Assembly: GCF_011397635.1 (NCBI RefSeq) | Contig: NC_064761.1 | Span: 26,019,643 to 26,083,642 of the forward strand | DNA length: 64,000 nucleotides | From: Epinephelus fuscoguttatus | Lineage: Eukaryota; Chordata; Actinopteri; Perciformes; Serranidae | Direction: 5' to 3' | Shown here: piece by piece, positions 48,308 through 61,939 of the stretch | Position numbering within the stretch: the first letter of the stretch is position 1 | Layout of the letters: the number at the start of each line of letters is the position of its first letter | The notes under the pieces: model-generated | Seen by the model: only the letters and a program-made list of their open reading frames with translations | Databases searched by the model: none | What the model was told of the DNA's origin: nothing | Program-made: the position numbers and the translations under genes

Positions 48308-51300
48308 TTGTGTCAGTGTTACCAGGTGAGTGTTTGGGAGCTTTCGTGTTAAATAAAAGCATTTAAACACCACCAATCGACCAGGGGAGAACTTAAAATG
48401 TATTTTTGAACTACCAGTGTCATCAGTGATGGGTAGTGTTTGACTATTTATTTCCGTGACGAGAATGCTAACAGCGTTAGCTAGCTAAGTTAGCTCTTTG
48501 AATGTGCAGCTGTAGCGTTAGAGCCGGTGTTTGAACTCTGAAGCGCAGGTCGAAATCTTTTTCCAAGTGAAATATCATTTTGGGCATCTAGCTGCATGTT
48601 CACACTTCCTCCATGCCTTGTACTGAACAAAGCATATGTCTATAAATCATAAACGCGCTTACTTTATTGGCTTTTGTTACTAACTGCTTTTCTTTCAACA
48701 CTAATGACAGGCCAGTCTCATTTTACATTTGACATTTCAGTTAAATATTACAAGGTTTTGTACAGGAAGTGGTTTGTTAATGACATGACCAACTGTAAAG
48801 GGTTTGTCCTAAGCGTGGTTACAGAGCAGTCCACTAAAGTTTTGAGGGTGACTTCGTGTGTCTGTCTCCAGATGTGTGTAAGAAGAGGCTTGGTGAGATT
48901 CCCTTCCTCTTACATGCTACTTCACAACAGACCCAACGTCTACAGGATACATGGGGTCCTATCCTGCTCTCCACAGGTACCAACACCTGACATATGCTGA
49001 GTTACTTCCATATCTCCATCTGGATATTCTGTTCTTTGCAGGCCATGTGTCACTATCTGCCATTGTGGAGGAGTTTCCTGATGTGAGGTTGGGTTACACT
49101 CTCAGCCCCAAAAGTTTTTATGACTTTTGGTTTTGGATAGTGTTGTTGTAACCTAGCAGAATAATCAGAGTCAGTTGCCAGCATTGGGTTCACTTGGGTA
49201 GTACTAATGCAGTCTACTACAACTGTCATGTAATAAATCCTTCCTTCATGAAGTACAGTCTTTGTTAAAATTATTTTTAAAGAGGTGTTAATTTGACTAT
49301 GGAGAGGTTTTTCTATTATTTGGCCTACCCTTAAAGTTATTAAAGAAACAGAAACACCTGCCATTTAGTGTTGTCAAAAATATAGATTAATTGGTACACT
49401 TTCTGCAGCATCAGCACACCAGTACCTGCTGCACTTTCCTGCTTTCTCTTAAAGGAGATTGCCAACAAAATAAAGAATTCCAATATGTTATTTCCATCCT
49501 GCTGTTTTCTGCCACTAACCAACAAAATAAGTGATTGTTGTCATGTCTTTGCATTATTATAATTCTCTTTTGATAAATATTTTAACTTGTATGCCCTCAA
49601 TGGCAGTTTTTCCCTGTGGTATCGAAAATAGTGGAAAGCAGGATTTATTGCAGGATTCGTGTATTAGACTGCATTAATTTGTTAAAAAAAAATATAGAGC
49701 ACTTTCAAATGACAGAAATAGACTTTATTCCATGAGCTGGCATCTGCATTGACATTTTTAGAGCTCTGAAGGAAGCACACATTAGCAGAAACATCAGCTC
49801 TTGGCATGAACCGTGCTATAGTGCATATCTATCATGTGCTGCTGCTGGCTTTGCAAGCTATTATGCTTGTTTCATACTGTAATTTTATCAAGATATCTTG
49901 AGTAGTAGGGCACACCTCCCCTGCGAGTCATACGTTTAGGTTTAATTGAACTGTTCCAGACATGCTTGGAGTAAATTAACAGCATGTTTTTTTTCTTATT
50001 CATACCAACAAGGTGCTTCAGTCACCCCTTCTGCAGGTACGGCACTTGTCAGGGGAGAGAGGCGGAGGCAGAAAAGGTTTCATGGGGGAGCTTTTGGACA
50101 ACATCAAGCAGGAGCTGAACAAGAACAAGGAGATGAAAGAAAACATCAAGAAGTTCCGAGAAGAGGCCAAAAAACTGGAGGAGTCAGATGCATTAAAACA
50201 AGCTCGAAGGAAATATGTGAGTACTTGGCCACACGCACAAAAACACAGCTTCTATCCATTTTGTAATGAAAAACTAGCATTAGGTTTACCAATACGCTAT
50301 CTATTTCCCAGAAAACTATAGAGTCTGAAACAGTGAAGACCTCCGATGTTCTCAGGAAGAAGTTGGGACACCTTTCTGAGACAGTTAAAGAGGTAAATGT
50401 GCTCAGTATCTCAATCAGATGTCATATAATAGATGTCCAATCTATTTGGATCCATCCACTATAACAACGGGTCACTCTGTGTGTGTACAGGGCCTAGAGG
50501 AGGTCAGTCGTTCAGAAATTGGGAAGAAAATCAAGGATGGAATGGAGGAAGCAGCCAAAACAGCAAAGACCTCAGCAGAGTCCGTCTCTAAAGGTGGAGA
50601 GATGCTTGGGAAGACGGGTGCGTTCAGAGCAATATCACAGGTATGAAGTCACTGTGGTTATGGTGGTTATGGTGCAGATATATTTCCTCGTTTACTGAAA
50701 GTCAACCTGCAGTTACTGGTTTATGTGTCTCTTGAATAATGAAAATGCATGATCATTGAAACCTAATCCTTTCTTCTGTTTTCAGGGCATGGAGAGTGTG
50801 AAGAAAGAGATCGGTGACCTGGGTCACACTGGCCCTTATCGGCCTCCTGCCACACTCAGGAAGAGGAGTGAGTTCTCCTCCAAGGGGCCAGGGGATGGCA
50901 GCAAGGTCTTCGAAGCCAACGAGTACGTGAGTGCCCTCTGCTTTGCCCCGATACTGAGATGGGGAAGCCTCTTGGGTTCAGAGAGACAGCTGATGACACT
51001 TATATGGCTCCATACATTATTATTAAAAATGCAGGAAGTGAAACCAACTTAAAGCTGAAAAGCTTAGAATCACATCTGGTCAGGTACCAAGACACTCTCT
51101 TTCTGTACTACTATTAGGAACACTATTGGGCCCTGACACACCGTCAGTCGAGGTCGAGCTGTCAGTGAGCGTCTGTTTCCCTAGTTTTTGCTGTGTGTCC
51201 CACACCATTGGCACTAGTTTGCCTTGTCTGCTTTTTCCGGACGATTTAGCATGTTAAATGTGCCTTCGAGACGGTATCACTCTGACTGGCAGTTCAGCTC

Positions 51301-53002
51301 AGTTCAGAGAAGAGAAACAAAAGTGAGGAGAGCAAACAAACAACTAAAGTCAAGTGAGCATGAGATTGAAACAGTCTTGTTATATTATGTAAGATTATTC
51401 TTTTAGCCATTGAGCTCTAGCAGAAACGGTAGTAATTGTTCATGTCATTGGTTGCTGGCGTGCAGTAAATATCATTTGTTCTTTCAACATCAGGTTGTGT
51501 TGTTGATTTGCCATCTAGCTAATAAGTGTCTACAATCCATCCTGTTGGTCTTTCTTTTTTGAATGACAAATGCTGCAATGAAGAGTTATTTCCTCTCATG
51601 CAGGTGCAGAACATATGGGCTAGTTGGCCATTGGCTGTAATCTTTGTGGTGTGTTCAAGTGCAATTTTTTGGCTGAAACACAGGCGACATGAGGCGGCGC
51701 AACAGTCAGCCTTTGTTGCCACTAGCTCTTTGATGCTGGTGTGTTGTGTCTGGGTCTTAGTTACAATTCTCAAGGCTGAATTTTGAGAGTGTTCCTATAC
51801 TGTTCTTGCTATGAATACAGCAATGTCTTCCTCTCTTGGTCAATATGGTTAAATGTGATGGTCAGAATGAGTGCAGCAACACAGACACCTGTTTCCCTCG
51901 GCCCACTGTTTGAAGCTTTATTGTGTGTGTTCTTCAGGGAAGCTATGGGTGTGGTGCTCCACAAAGACTCAAAATGGTACCAGCAGTGGAAGGACTTCAA
52001 AGACAACAATATGGTCTTCAACAGTAAGGACCTCTTTTTCTTTCTGTCTCTTTCTACATCATTGTCTGTTTACTCATACTCAGCATTTAACGAGTGTACC
52101 AGCAGTTTTGTGTTGCATGCGCAGTCAGTGATATGATAAATATACAATTCTATGTGGGAAAAGAGTCATAAATGAAATGGGGAACCTCCACTCTACTTGA
52201 TTTGCAGAGTAATGTTTAAGTTAAACAACAATGTGGGTAATCAGTTTGCAAGAATTTTTGGGTATGCTCATCATTCAGGTCGTCCTGCATGTGATGCTGC
52301 TATTGTTGTAAGTGTTACACAGCTCTGGTTAGATAAATGAATCTATAGCAAAGTTGTCCAAGTGCTAAAACTCATGTAAGATATATTTGTGCCTGAGCCT
52401 GGACGTCGTGGAACACTTTATTAACCTTTAAGCTCACGAGGCTCACTAATCAGCATGTGCTGAAAGTGCCTGTTTAAAGAAGGTGCTGCTATTGGATCCG
52501 GTGGAGAGTGTGTAACACAGGGGTGTTAAAAAATGAACATCACTGTGCTGATTTAATCGACATTATGCACATTAGTAGGGGAAACAGCACTGATGATTAA
52601 TTATGTGTGGACAGGTGAAAAAAGTTACCGGGGTTACAGTGAGGACATTGTGCAGAGTCAGCAGGTCTGCAGCTATGTGGATTTCCATAGATGCTGTTGC
52701 AGCATCAACACTTTTTTCTCTCCTAAATACTGTGAAGTACTGTGACCCAGAACATCAGGATTCAGTAACAGGATAAATCTACAGCAGATCTGCTTTTTGG
52801 GCTGATTTAAGCCTGCAAAATAATTGCTCCTCTGTATCTTCAGTGGAAGTGGTAATATGGGATTTCATATGACTGCACAATATCTTACACAGCATAAATA
52901 AACCCACCCACAGCACTCACATGGTATAAGTTCTGTTTAAAAGCTTTGGTGTCTAGTGGGAAAGTTTTGCACCATAGCCCAACCGTGCTAGATAGGCTAC
53001 AT

Positions 53003-53035
<33 letters not shown>

Positions 53036-56000
53036 CTCTGTGAGTGCACTGAATCAATGTGAGTGTGTGTTTATGTTTATCTATCAGGATATGTATTGGA
53101 ACCACACCATAATTCATCAATCACCCAGCAGCGATGCACAACAGCTTTTTGCTGAGCCTCAATTTTTCCGCCTTTTCATTCCTCACATTGTCTAACCAGC
53201 AGGCCCTGTGGGATTTCATATTTTTGACACCAAGAATTACGTTTATCTCTCTGTATGAACTTACTATGGATTTTGAAGGATATGCTGATCTAAGACTTGT
53301 GTGTGTATGTGTGTGTGTGAAGGAGATTGAAGCCTTTGTTTTCAACTTTAAACCTCTCCTTCTTGCGTTCACTGCAGGGTTCTTTGAGATGAAGATGAAG
53401 TATGATGAGAGTGACAACATCCTCATTAGAGCATCTCGTGCTGTCACCGACAAGATGACTGACATCATAGGTGAGAGACCTCTGGTGGGATGTAGTCTGC
53501 ATTAATCACACTGAGAGGTTGAATCATTGTTTAACAGAAAACATGCAAAGTTGTGTGTACTTGAGGGTATCTACAGGTACATATAAATTCTGAAAAGATT
53601 ACGTTCTACCGCTCAAAGATATTTCTTTTCATTTTTACATAAAGACAGATTTAAAGTGATTTAAACTTTAGTGATCAGCACAGAATGTAAAGCCGTAGTA
53701 AGACATGTTACGAGTCCAGCAGTAGATCATTGGACATCAGCAAATACACAATGCATTTGTTGTAAGTGAAACACAAAACTACTTAGCTGCAGTCTGCCCA
53801 CCTGCTCATTATCTGATTGTTAAATGCCGTGTGTTTCCTGTCAATGTTCATGTGTGTCCAGGTGGGCTGTTTTCAAAGACGGAGATGTCTGAAGTACTAA
53901 CAGAGATTTTGAAAGTGGATCCAACCTTTGACAAAGATTCTTTCCTTAAGCAGTGTGAACGAGATATCATCCCCAATATACTGGAGGTATGTTACAGTGC
54001 AAACGATGCTGGAACCAGTGACTGTGTAACTGAATTGTTTTATCCATTTGAGAAATGTTGTATATGAATCAAGTTGGGACAAACGGCAGACGATGTTTCT
54101 GACAAGAGATGTTTTATTTTTATGCGACATTGAATTACAGTAGATGAAATTATGATTTTTGGATCAAGATGTACAAATAAAAGTCAGTGTTGCAAAGAAT
54201 AATTGTACCTTTAAGTCACTTTTGCACAGCTGAAATATAATGGATAATTATGAATTATAAATGCTGATGAGTGAATTAAGTCCCAGTGCACGTCTGTTGA
54301 CTCAGTGTCTGACACTCAGTGGGAAGAGTTGTACGGTTTGATGGCCATGGGCAGGAATGACTTCATGTGGCGCACTGTGGTGCATCCTGGGGGAATGACT
54401 CTTGTTCTTTATATGCTGATGTTTGCTCTGTCTCCATGCAGGCGATGATCAGAGGGGAGCTGGAGGTACTGAAGGACTGGTGTTATGAAGCGGTACGACC
54501 TTTCTCACACAGGAGCTGAAACACAGATACCATAGGCCTCTTTTTTTACTGATATGTAAAGACAGCAGTCAGACTGCCCACAGAGCACTGTGGTGAAACT
54601 GGTACACACATTGGGTGGGTAGCTGTTTATGAAATGTCTTATGTTATCTTTTTTCTCCACATTGCGTGTGCAGACATACAGCCAGCTGGCACACCCGATT
54701 CAGCAAGCCAAGGCCATGGGACTGCAGTTCCACTCTCAGATCCTGGACATCGACAATATTGATGTAAGTTTATCCAGAATACACTACACAAGATGAATAA
54801 TGAAGCCTTGAGTATTGACAGTGCACAACACTTCCAGGTTTTACTAAATCTCAGTTAACACAGTCTGCAATTAATACAGGTGTACTGGTAGGCACTGAAA
54901 TGTCTAGAGTTTTGGCCTCCTGTCAGTAGCTGCTGGTCTAAATGACAGTTGCTGGTTGGAATATTTTTACAAACCAAATAAAGTAAAATACATTTTCATA
55001 AACAAATGAAACAGGTTGTGGTTATCAGTTTAAGGCCTCGATCACAGAAAGCATTTTAGCAGCTGGAGGCAGCTTTTTGGAATTGTTTTAATGAGAATTA
55101 AGCTTTTTGCTCGCAGTTTTTTGCGTTATGACGCACCTCACAATTAAATTGAATTAAAAATTAAATGAAAGGTAGATTGCTCAAACGGCAGGGTTAGTGT
55201 AAGAATGTGATGGGGTGGTCACCTGGCAGCAATAAAATGGCGCAGCATGTGTTTTGTTTTGTTTTCCACCTGTGGCCTTCAATGTTTAAAAAGAAATTGT
55301 CTTATCCGTGTCTTTTTTATTGGCTTTGCACCGCTTTGTTTTCCTACATGAGAATAACAACACTAACAGTCAGATTTAAGCCATTTTAATGCACAATTGT
55401 GTCACTTTGACTTGAAGAGCTTGTGGTTACTATGTATATGGTGATCTGCAGGGACAGACAAAAGTTTGCAAATATGCTAAATTAAAGCATGCAACCAAGT
55501 CAGGCAAATATCAGTGTTGTCAAATGTATGGAAAAGTTATGAGCAAGTGTTACTGGTCTTTAAAAATGTTCTGTATTTTGTGTTTGAGTGGAACCATTTT
55601 AGCCCTTGCAGAAACTCTATCAACCATAATTCCTGTATTTTTAGGTCTATCTTGAGCCACATCAGCACTTCAGTGCTATCTAAAGATAATGCTTTTTGGT
55701 TCAGTGAAGTGAATATGTAATTCTCTTCTCCAGCTGGCCATGGGGAAGATGATGGATCAGGGTCCAGTGCTGATTATCACCTTCCAGGCTCAGTTGGTCA
55801 TGGTGATCCGAAACACCAAAGGAGAGGTGGTGGAAGGAGACCCTGTGAGTCACACATACACAGATAGATACAGAACACAAACACATCAATCTGATTTTCA
55901 AGAGTCTGCTGTGTGATAAAGTTAAAGAGCATCTATAACACAACAAATGTAAATGTAATTGCATTTGTGGCATGTAATGTTGTAGAAATAACACAAAGCT

Positions 56001-56801
56001 TTAGCTGGCATTTTGTCATAATCACAAATGTGCACCAACAGAATGTTAGGAGACAATTAAGCCACTTTTTATTTGGGCATGGCTTTTATTTATTAAGACC
56101 CAGGACCCAGGACTAAAGCTTTATTGGTTATAAATCAGCTGTGTGGTCCACTCAGGGCTCCTCGGGGACACCTGTGATTGGTAAAGAGGTCAAGGTATCC
56201 ACTCAGTACCATGCAGCTGGCATCTGCCCAGTGCTTAGATTAAAAGACTATTGCAAGAGGATTAATGGTGGATGTTCTGTTTTATCAGCTGAATCCAGAC
56301 TCTGTCCTTACGGACTACAGTATTAAGTGTCTCTTCCTCTCATCCTCTCACTGGTATTCCTCATCTGGTCGCAGACTTTTAAATCTTTTTCTGCTTTCAA
56401 ACTTTTTTGGTTGTAGAGACAAATGGGCCAGCGAGGTATTGACTGGGCACAGCTAACTCAAACATAGTCTGAGTCATCACTCTTGGTAGCTAAATCATTT
56501 TCACGAGTACATTGACTTGTATATATAACCCATACTGACATTACATTAGGCTAACATAATCACAGAATAGCTTTGATTTGTCTAAAATCCCATTTGAAGT
56601 GTGTCTGTCTTTCGTCTCTTACAGTAATGATGCAGAGCTGAACAGTTAAGAATAAGTGCACCCATCTGTTTCTCCCTTCAGGAAAAAGTGATCAGGATGA
56701 TGTACGTGTGGGCTCTGTGTCGAGACCAGGAGGAGCTCAACCCTCATGCTGCCTGGAGACTACTTGACATCTCTGCCTCTAGCACCGAACAGATCCTCTA
56801 A
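48296..56801 (+). CDS. timm44: TIMM44, mitochondrial inner-membrane import translocase subunit Tim44 (complete, 13 coding exons, 460 aa)
   Basis: Tim44 is a matrix-side peripheral protein that tethers mtHsp70 (the PAM import motor) to the TIM23 channel. Coding exons: 48296-48325, 48872-48976, 50013-50216, 50312-50392, 50491-50640, 50786-50922, 51938-52023, 53378-53470, 53862-53986, 54442-54492, 54674-54763, 55734-55844, 56682-56801. They sum to 1383 nt in one frame. Residues 1 to about 57 form a basic presequence; RHL-S at 55-58 resembles an MPP processing site. A charged helical region follows (KQELNKNKEMKENIKKFREE). The C-terminal Tim44 domain (about 265-460) includes KDSKWYQQWKDFK, LKVDPTFDK, TYSQLAHPIQQAKAMGLQF and the terminal LLDISASSTEQIL. 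Exon 6 must end at GTACGT (50923) rather than the nearby GTGAGT to keep the frame. Human TIMM44 is 452 aa. Confidence 0.96.
51128..51756. mobile_element. possible degraded MITE in timm44 intron 6
   Basis: The left end GGGCCCTGACACACCGTC and the right end, whose complement is GACCCAGACACAACACACC, form a weak inverted repeat about 600 bp apart, with no coding content between. Similar ends occur in fish MITEs as I recall them. Lies inside intron 50923-51937. Confidence 0.4.
53004..53033. repeat. (TG)n microsatellite in timm44 intron 7
   Basis: About 15 TG units in intron 52024-53377. The rest of that intron shows nothing recognisable. Confidence 0.9.
54309..54410 (+). repeat. possible dispersed repeat fragment in timm44 intron 9
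   Basis: The stretch around GATGGCCATGGGCAGGAATG, followed by CACTGTGGTGCATCCTGGG, resembles a repeat seen widely in fish genomes. The resemblance is from memory and has no second copy in this window. Confidence 0.3.
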
Positions 56802-57056
56802 GACTCTTTGATACGCCCAAGACACTCAGAGAGAGAGAACATACTGTACCCGAGCAGGCCCTGGAGCTGGCTGGGAAAAAGGGGAGGGGGACGTGGACAG
56901 ACACCTGGGACATGGGCTCATTTCACAACGGAAATATTGTGGAGTAGTGCTGCTAAACGCTAGGTGCTTCACTGCTCCTTTTTTAAGTATGCTGGCTTTG
57001 GGTTCAGTCACTGCAATCCCTGGGATCTCTGAATGCCTCTAACTATTCCTGTGGCT

Positions 57057-57073
57057 CACACTAGGGGGCAGTA
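57057..57073 (+). promoter_or_regulatory. candidate CTCF site in the timm44 3' UTR
   Basis: CACACTAGGGGGCAGTA fits the CTCF core (ACTAGGGGGCAG) very well, with one mismatch in the leading CC. It lies 256 bases after the timm44 stop. Confidence 0.5.
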
Positions 57074-57425
57074 GACTACCAACAACACTCATTACTTTAT
57101 GCAATGCCTTTCAATGTATTGAAGCTGCATGGTGCAGGGCAACTGTTAGCATTAAGGAGTACATGAATTCATCTAACCTGGGTTCTTTTATTATGAATAG
57201 GAGAAAAATGTGGGAATCAAGGGAGCTCCTTGATGTCAGTATGTCAAAAATGATTTTCCTCTGTCCACCAGTCCCTCACACTCTCTCTCTTCCTCTCCGA
57301 GGCGTCGTCATCATGGTAGTGGGTGGTGGTGTGGTGGCCAATCAGTGCTCTCCTTGACCCTTGTTTGTATGATAATCGTCCACTGTAATTATTCAGATGT
57401 GAGAAAGTCTATATTTATTATGAAA

Positions 57426-57431
57426 AATAAA
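57426..57431 (+). terminator. timm44: timm44 polyadenylation signal
   Basis: AATAAA 625 bases after the stop at 56801; a second AATAAA lies near 57471. This implies a 3' UTR of about 650-690 nt. Confidence 0.65.
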
Positions 57432-57489
57432 GAATGACCCCTGTTTTTCACACTAACAGACATTTTTGAAAATAAATTTCTATCAAGTA

Positions 57490-59320
57490 TTTTGTACCCT
57501 CTGTACCCTGCATGTGGTTAAGCTTCTCTTCTGATCCACAGGATGTCATGTGATTGCTTCTGGGGCAGTTGCTAATTATTTTTTGTAAAATTAATTCCTC
57601 AAGTGGGATTTCAGTGTTCGCTATATTTCCTTTGGGAAAAATGCTGTTTCGGAGTGAGTTTTTACAGTTGTATTTCCAGAGCACGGCTAGAGCACTCATT
57701 TGCTTTGAGTGGAATTTAGCTTCCTTTGTAAAGCGGATCGTAGTGAATGACTCATGAAAATTTGGCAGCCACAGTCCTGACTTTAACACTAGTGCCATCA
57801 TACAGTTGTGTTCAAATTCACGCTCTGACCTTCAGTGTTGTGTAGAGTTATAAGTCACTGCTACATGTGTTCAATGTGCCATGTCGTTGCTCTGCACACC
57901 AGAGCCACATGGCCTCCAATCATCAACCCAACCTCTCTTAGATGAATGAAACGATGGAGGCTGCGAAGGCTAGATGGCACCCATTTCACCAAATCTCACC
58001 AACAGTCTCTCAGCCTTGTCAGATGTGCCGTCACACAGCTCCGTACAGATGGTGGGATGCAGAGCAGCATGCAGCGTTGCCTGCTCTCACGCAGCAGGAT
58101 TGATTACAGCAGCCTTGGTTGAGACAGTGGGGGGGTTGCTTATAAACTTGCATGTTGTGTACACCTGCACTGTACTATATGTCTGTCTGTACATGTAGAC
58201 CAGCAGCTCCACTGTTCCAAGGCTGTCCTGGATGATGGATCCTCTCTGTTGCTGGGTTGTGCTGAGATTGCAGCTCCCCAGTGTAGCGCTCATCGCTCAG
58301 GGTGCACCCCCACAACTCCCTCACACACACAGCTGTCAACACAGGTATCCAGAGGAGCCACCCTGGAGAGCTTACTGCTGGGGACACATGGTCAGCTGGA
58401 TCCTCTCAGACCACCTACTGACCAGGAGATCTGACTCATGTTTGTGAGTTTGCACCACAGCGTTTTACACTGAGCTGACCTTAGAGTGATTTACATACCT
58501 CCCCAGCAGTGTGATAATCAGCTCACAGCGTTGTTAAGTTTGCTCACTGATGATGATCCATCACACTAAATATTTAGTCCCCTTTAGTTTTTGTGAAAAC
58601 TACTGTTTATTATTCCAGCGGGAGCTCTTTTGAAAAGTGTTTGTTGTTGTTGGTGCATTCAAACATTTACCACCTGAGGCAGAAGGAGCTGGGTAGCGCT
58701 GGGTGTTGCACATGGATATGTTATCAGAAAATTAAACCCTGAAGACACATGTAACTAAACCTGTTTATTGTGAAAAAGAATAATCTATTTGGTATTAGCT
58801 TGCCTTTAAAAAGTCAAGAAAAATAATCGAGCTTGCAACAGTGTTACGACGTAATAAAAATGTCATTTGGCAAAAATGTATAGAATCCTCGACCTGGGAA
58901 ATGGTTTGCAGTATGTAAAGTATATCAGAATTAGATAAAATATGTACACAAACAAAGCTTGTATTCACTGGGGCTGTACAGTTAATAAAAACACATCAAA
59001 ATACGTCAAAATGCATCAAGTAAGATGTGCCACAACAGTCCATTATGAATAAAACATTGTGGTGCAACAGAGATGCTCCAGCCTAAAAATCATATACCAG
59101 ACGTAATGTAACATGCTTGTTTGGTACAGGCCCCAGCAAAAATCACATTGTCACCATTGTTATATTTTTCCAGTGAAAATGAAATGCATGAACTACCATT
59201 TTCACTAAAATTGTGACTCATGTTTCAATCTCAATATCTGTCAAAATGATCACAATATGATTTTTTTGCCTATCGTTCAGCCTCCCAAATAATCACCAGA
59301 TCTAAACCGTACCTTAACCT
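57490..59320. other. intergenic DNA downstream of timm44
   Basis: No coding exon was recognised on either strand. CTXN1, a neighbour of TIMM44 in human, was looked for and not seen. The open frames at 57.4-58.4 kb lack homology. Confidence 0.55.
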
Positions 59321-59321
59321 C

Positions 59322-60357
59322 AAAGGAAACTTTGGTATTTTGATCCTGGATGCTATTTTCCCATGTTTTTGTGTCTAAGTGACTAATGGAGACAACAACT
59401 TTTAAAATTGGTGCAGTATTGAGAAAGAGTGACGCAGCTGCAGCCCCGAAACAGACTGCAGTGTGATCCCTACGGGCTATTGCGCACTGTCAATTTAAGC
59501 CAATTAAAAGTGCTTGTTTTGCCTCTGACAGGCTCAGATTGTTACTATAAGTGTCTGACAACATAAATGAAATGACCCCAGGGAAGAATTAAACAATTCT
59601 TTCTTACCTTACACCGATTTTGTCTGTTTGATACTGTTTCACTCCAGAAGAAGTCTTATTCTCCTCCAATGTGGCATAGAAAAGTTTTTAATGTTTTCCA
59701 CATGAAAAAAACAAACTCGTGGAAACATGTCATGGGTCATCTTCCTGCTGAAACTTATAATACATTAATGAAAGGACAATGTTTTCTAGAATATAACCCT
59801 CTGAGACATGACGGACTGATGATGGGACTGAAGTCTTCTAATACAGTTATATATAGTAATGAGGATGGACTCTACTGAACAATGTTGTCTTGTATTATTT
59901 TGTGCTGTCTTGTGCTAGTTTACAGGGTTTATGTTGGTGTTATGGAAAGTAATTAAATTATTATTAAAAAAGAGGAAGAAGAGGACTTGTTCTGAATCTT
60001 ACAGACATTTCCATATTGTCAAAGTTAGCTAAATATTCAGCCATCACATTGAGAATCTCTTAGATAAAACTAAGCTAAGCTCTCTCCTTGAGCGAGACTT
60101 GGACACAAGACCAGGAACATTTCTCTGTAGGGTCTTCTTCCTTATGTCACTTAAAATAACAACGCGAGCCTGTCAGTGGCAAAAAGAATTCAGTGGTGCA
60201 CAGTTGCCCATTGGAATTACATTGCAGTCTGTTTTGCTGATTCGGCTGTAGAGGTCTCTCTCAACACTGGACCAGTTTTAAAACACTGCTGTCTCCATTA
60301 GACACAAAAGCATAAGAAAATAGGGTCCAGGTTGAAAAATACCCAAGTTTTCCTTTA
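59322..60357. mobile_element. foldback-type non-autonomous element with long inverted arms
   Basis: The left arm (59322 to about 59585) is matched, imperfectly but continuously, by the reverse complement of the right arm (about 60100-60357). Paired stretches include AAAGGAAACTTTGGTATTTT with AAAGGAAAACTTGGGTATTT, TTTTGTGTCTAAGTGACTAA with TTTTGTGTCTAATGGAGAC, AAACAGACTGCAGTGTGAT with AAACAGACTGCAATGTAAT, and CTCTGACAGGCTC with CACTGACAGGCTC. About 500 bp of AT-rich sequence separates the arms. No transposase frame was found. Confidence 0.8.
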
Positions 60358-60739
60358 AAGCCAACTCTAATGCCAAACCTTGATGCTAGAAATAGCTTAC
60401 CTACTCTAGTCTAAACTAACCCTAGAAATAACCCCTACTTACACAAATAATCCTCCCTTTAAAGGATGACCTCATCTTACTATGTCATTTGGTCCTGGGA
60501 CAAGAGTGCATTCTCACAAACATTTGTTCACACTGTACCTTAATGCTGAATGCACAAGATGCCAGGACACACACATATACACATGTGTAGTCTACAGTTT
60601 TCTGAAGTGAGCTCAGCGGGGACACTTTGCTCTGACTCACACATACGCAGAGTACAAACGTCACTGTCTGAAGAGCTAAGAAGGTAACAGCTATGCAGCT
60701 GGCCAACCGGGGGCTACTCTCACATGTACGTCTTTCCCC

Positions 60740-60772
60740 CAGACACACACACACACACACACACATACACAC
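60740..60772. repeat. (CA)n microsatellite
   Basis: A run of CA units interrupted once by TACA. Confidence 0.85.
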
Positions 60773-61663
60773 ACTGAAGTGTTGCTCGGTCATGTCCCAA
60801 GGAAGTAGGGCAGAAGTGTCACACAGACTCTCTCACTTGACGGCTGAATGCTGACATCCCGCTGTGGCCTGGGATCCAGGTTGGCAGCTGCAGCAGGTCT
60901 AACAAGCAGAGTGACAACTTGAGCAAAAAAAAATAAAAAAAAAATTGCACGTCACAAAGCAGGGTGCAAGAATTTAACACACGCTTTACAGTCTGTTTAA
61001 TGGTGTTAAAGCATTCACAGGTGACCTTTATGATAAATTCAGAAACAAAATGTCAGTGAACAAAAACACTAAAAGAAACAAAAGATCATGAGAGAAAATA
61101 TCACAGACTGTGAAAGCTTTCAGAGTGATGCCATCACAGTAAGTGACTGCGGCGTTCAGCACCACTTACGGTTACGATTCATCTTTGTATCACAAATGGA
61201 AATTTTCCAACACATGTCACGTGTCTCTCGCCTGTCAGTCGTCCTTTTATCTAACATCCGCCCCATTTCCTTTCTTCCCTGTCATCTGTCTGATGCCCCA
61301 TTAACTATGCTGTCCTTGAGCTCCCTTGGCACACAGTCTCCTTAAGGCCGATTTAACCAGCATCGTCCTATCTCTAGTCCTCCTTCCATCTAATTATAGC
61401 AAAACTATACAGGTTAACTTCATCCTTTCCTGTATCTGATTAAATCAGGTAGGAGAAGCGATATAGTGGCAGGCAACAATTACCATCTGACTCCTCTGAG
61501 CAGCAAAGAAAATACAATTTTATGCATCAGATATTTTCAGATGGGCTTAATGCAACATGACATTGTTCTTGATCTCGAGTTGAGCGTCGGCTGCTGCAAC
61601 AACTCTCCAATGTGCCCGATGCGTGGTAAGCCTTTTGGAAAGAGCTCAAATGAAGGTCACTAA

Positions 61664-61664
61664 A

Positions 61665-61690
<26 letters not shown>
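61664..61690. repeat. (TG)n microsatellite
   Basis: About 13 TG units. Confidence 0.9.
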
Positions 61691-61696
<6 letters not shown>

Positions 61697-61939
61697 ATGT
61701 ATGGGTGCTCACTCTGACCCAGATTCACCAGTGCAGTGGGGTACTGTGCCAACATGTCAATTCATAGGCACGTAGGAAAAAGCACAGTCACATTCATGCA
61801 GGAGGTCAGACCACAGAGCAGGGAAAGGTCAGGAGGGTGTCCCGGTGAGAGAGGGATTATGCAGGACGGTTGTGTGTGTGTCATGGAGCTCACTGGAGCG
61901 CTGTTTAAACAGAGGACAGGTGGAACCTTTCACCTCTCG

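Noticed and set aside
50926-50931. GTGAGT as the donor of timm44 exon 6
   Set aside because: Using it breaks the frame with exon 7. GTACGT at 50923 gives Glu-Glu-Ala-Met, as in the family.
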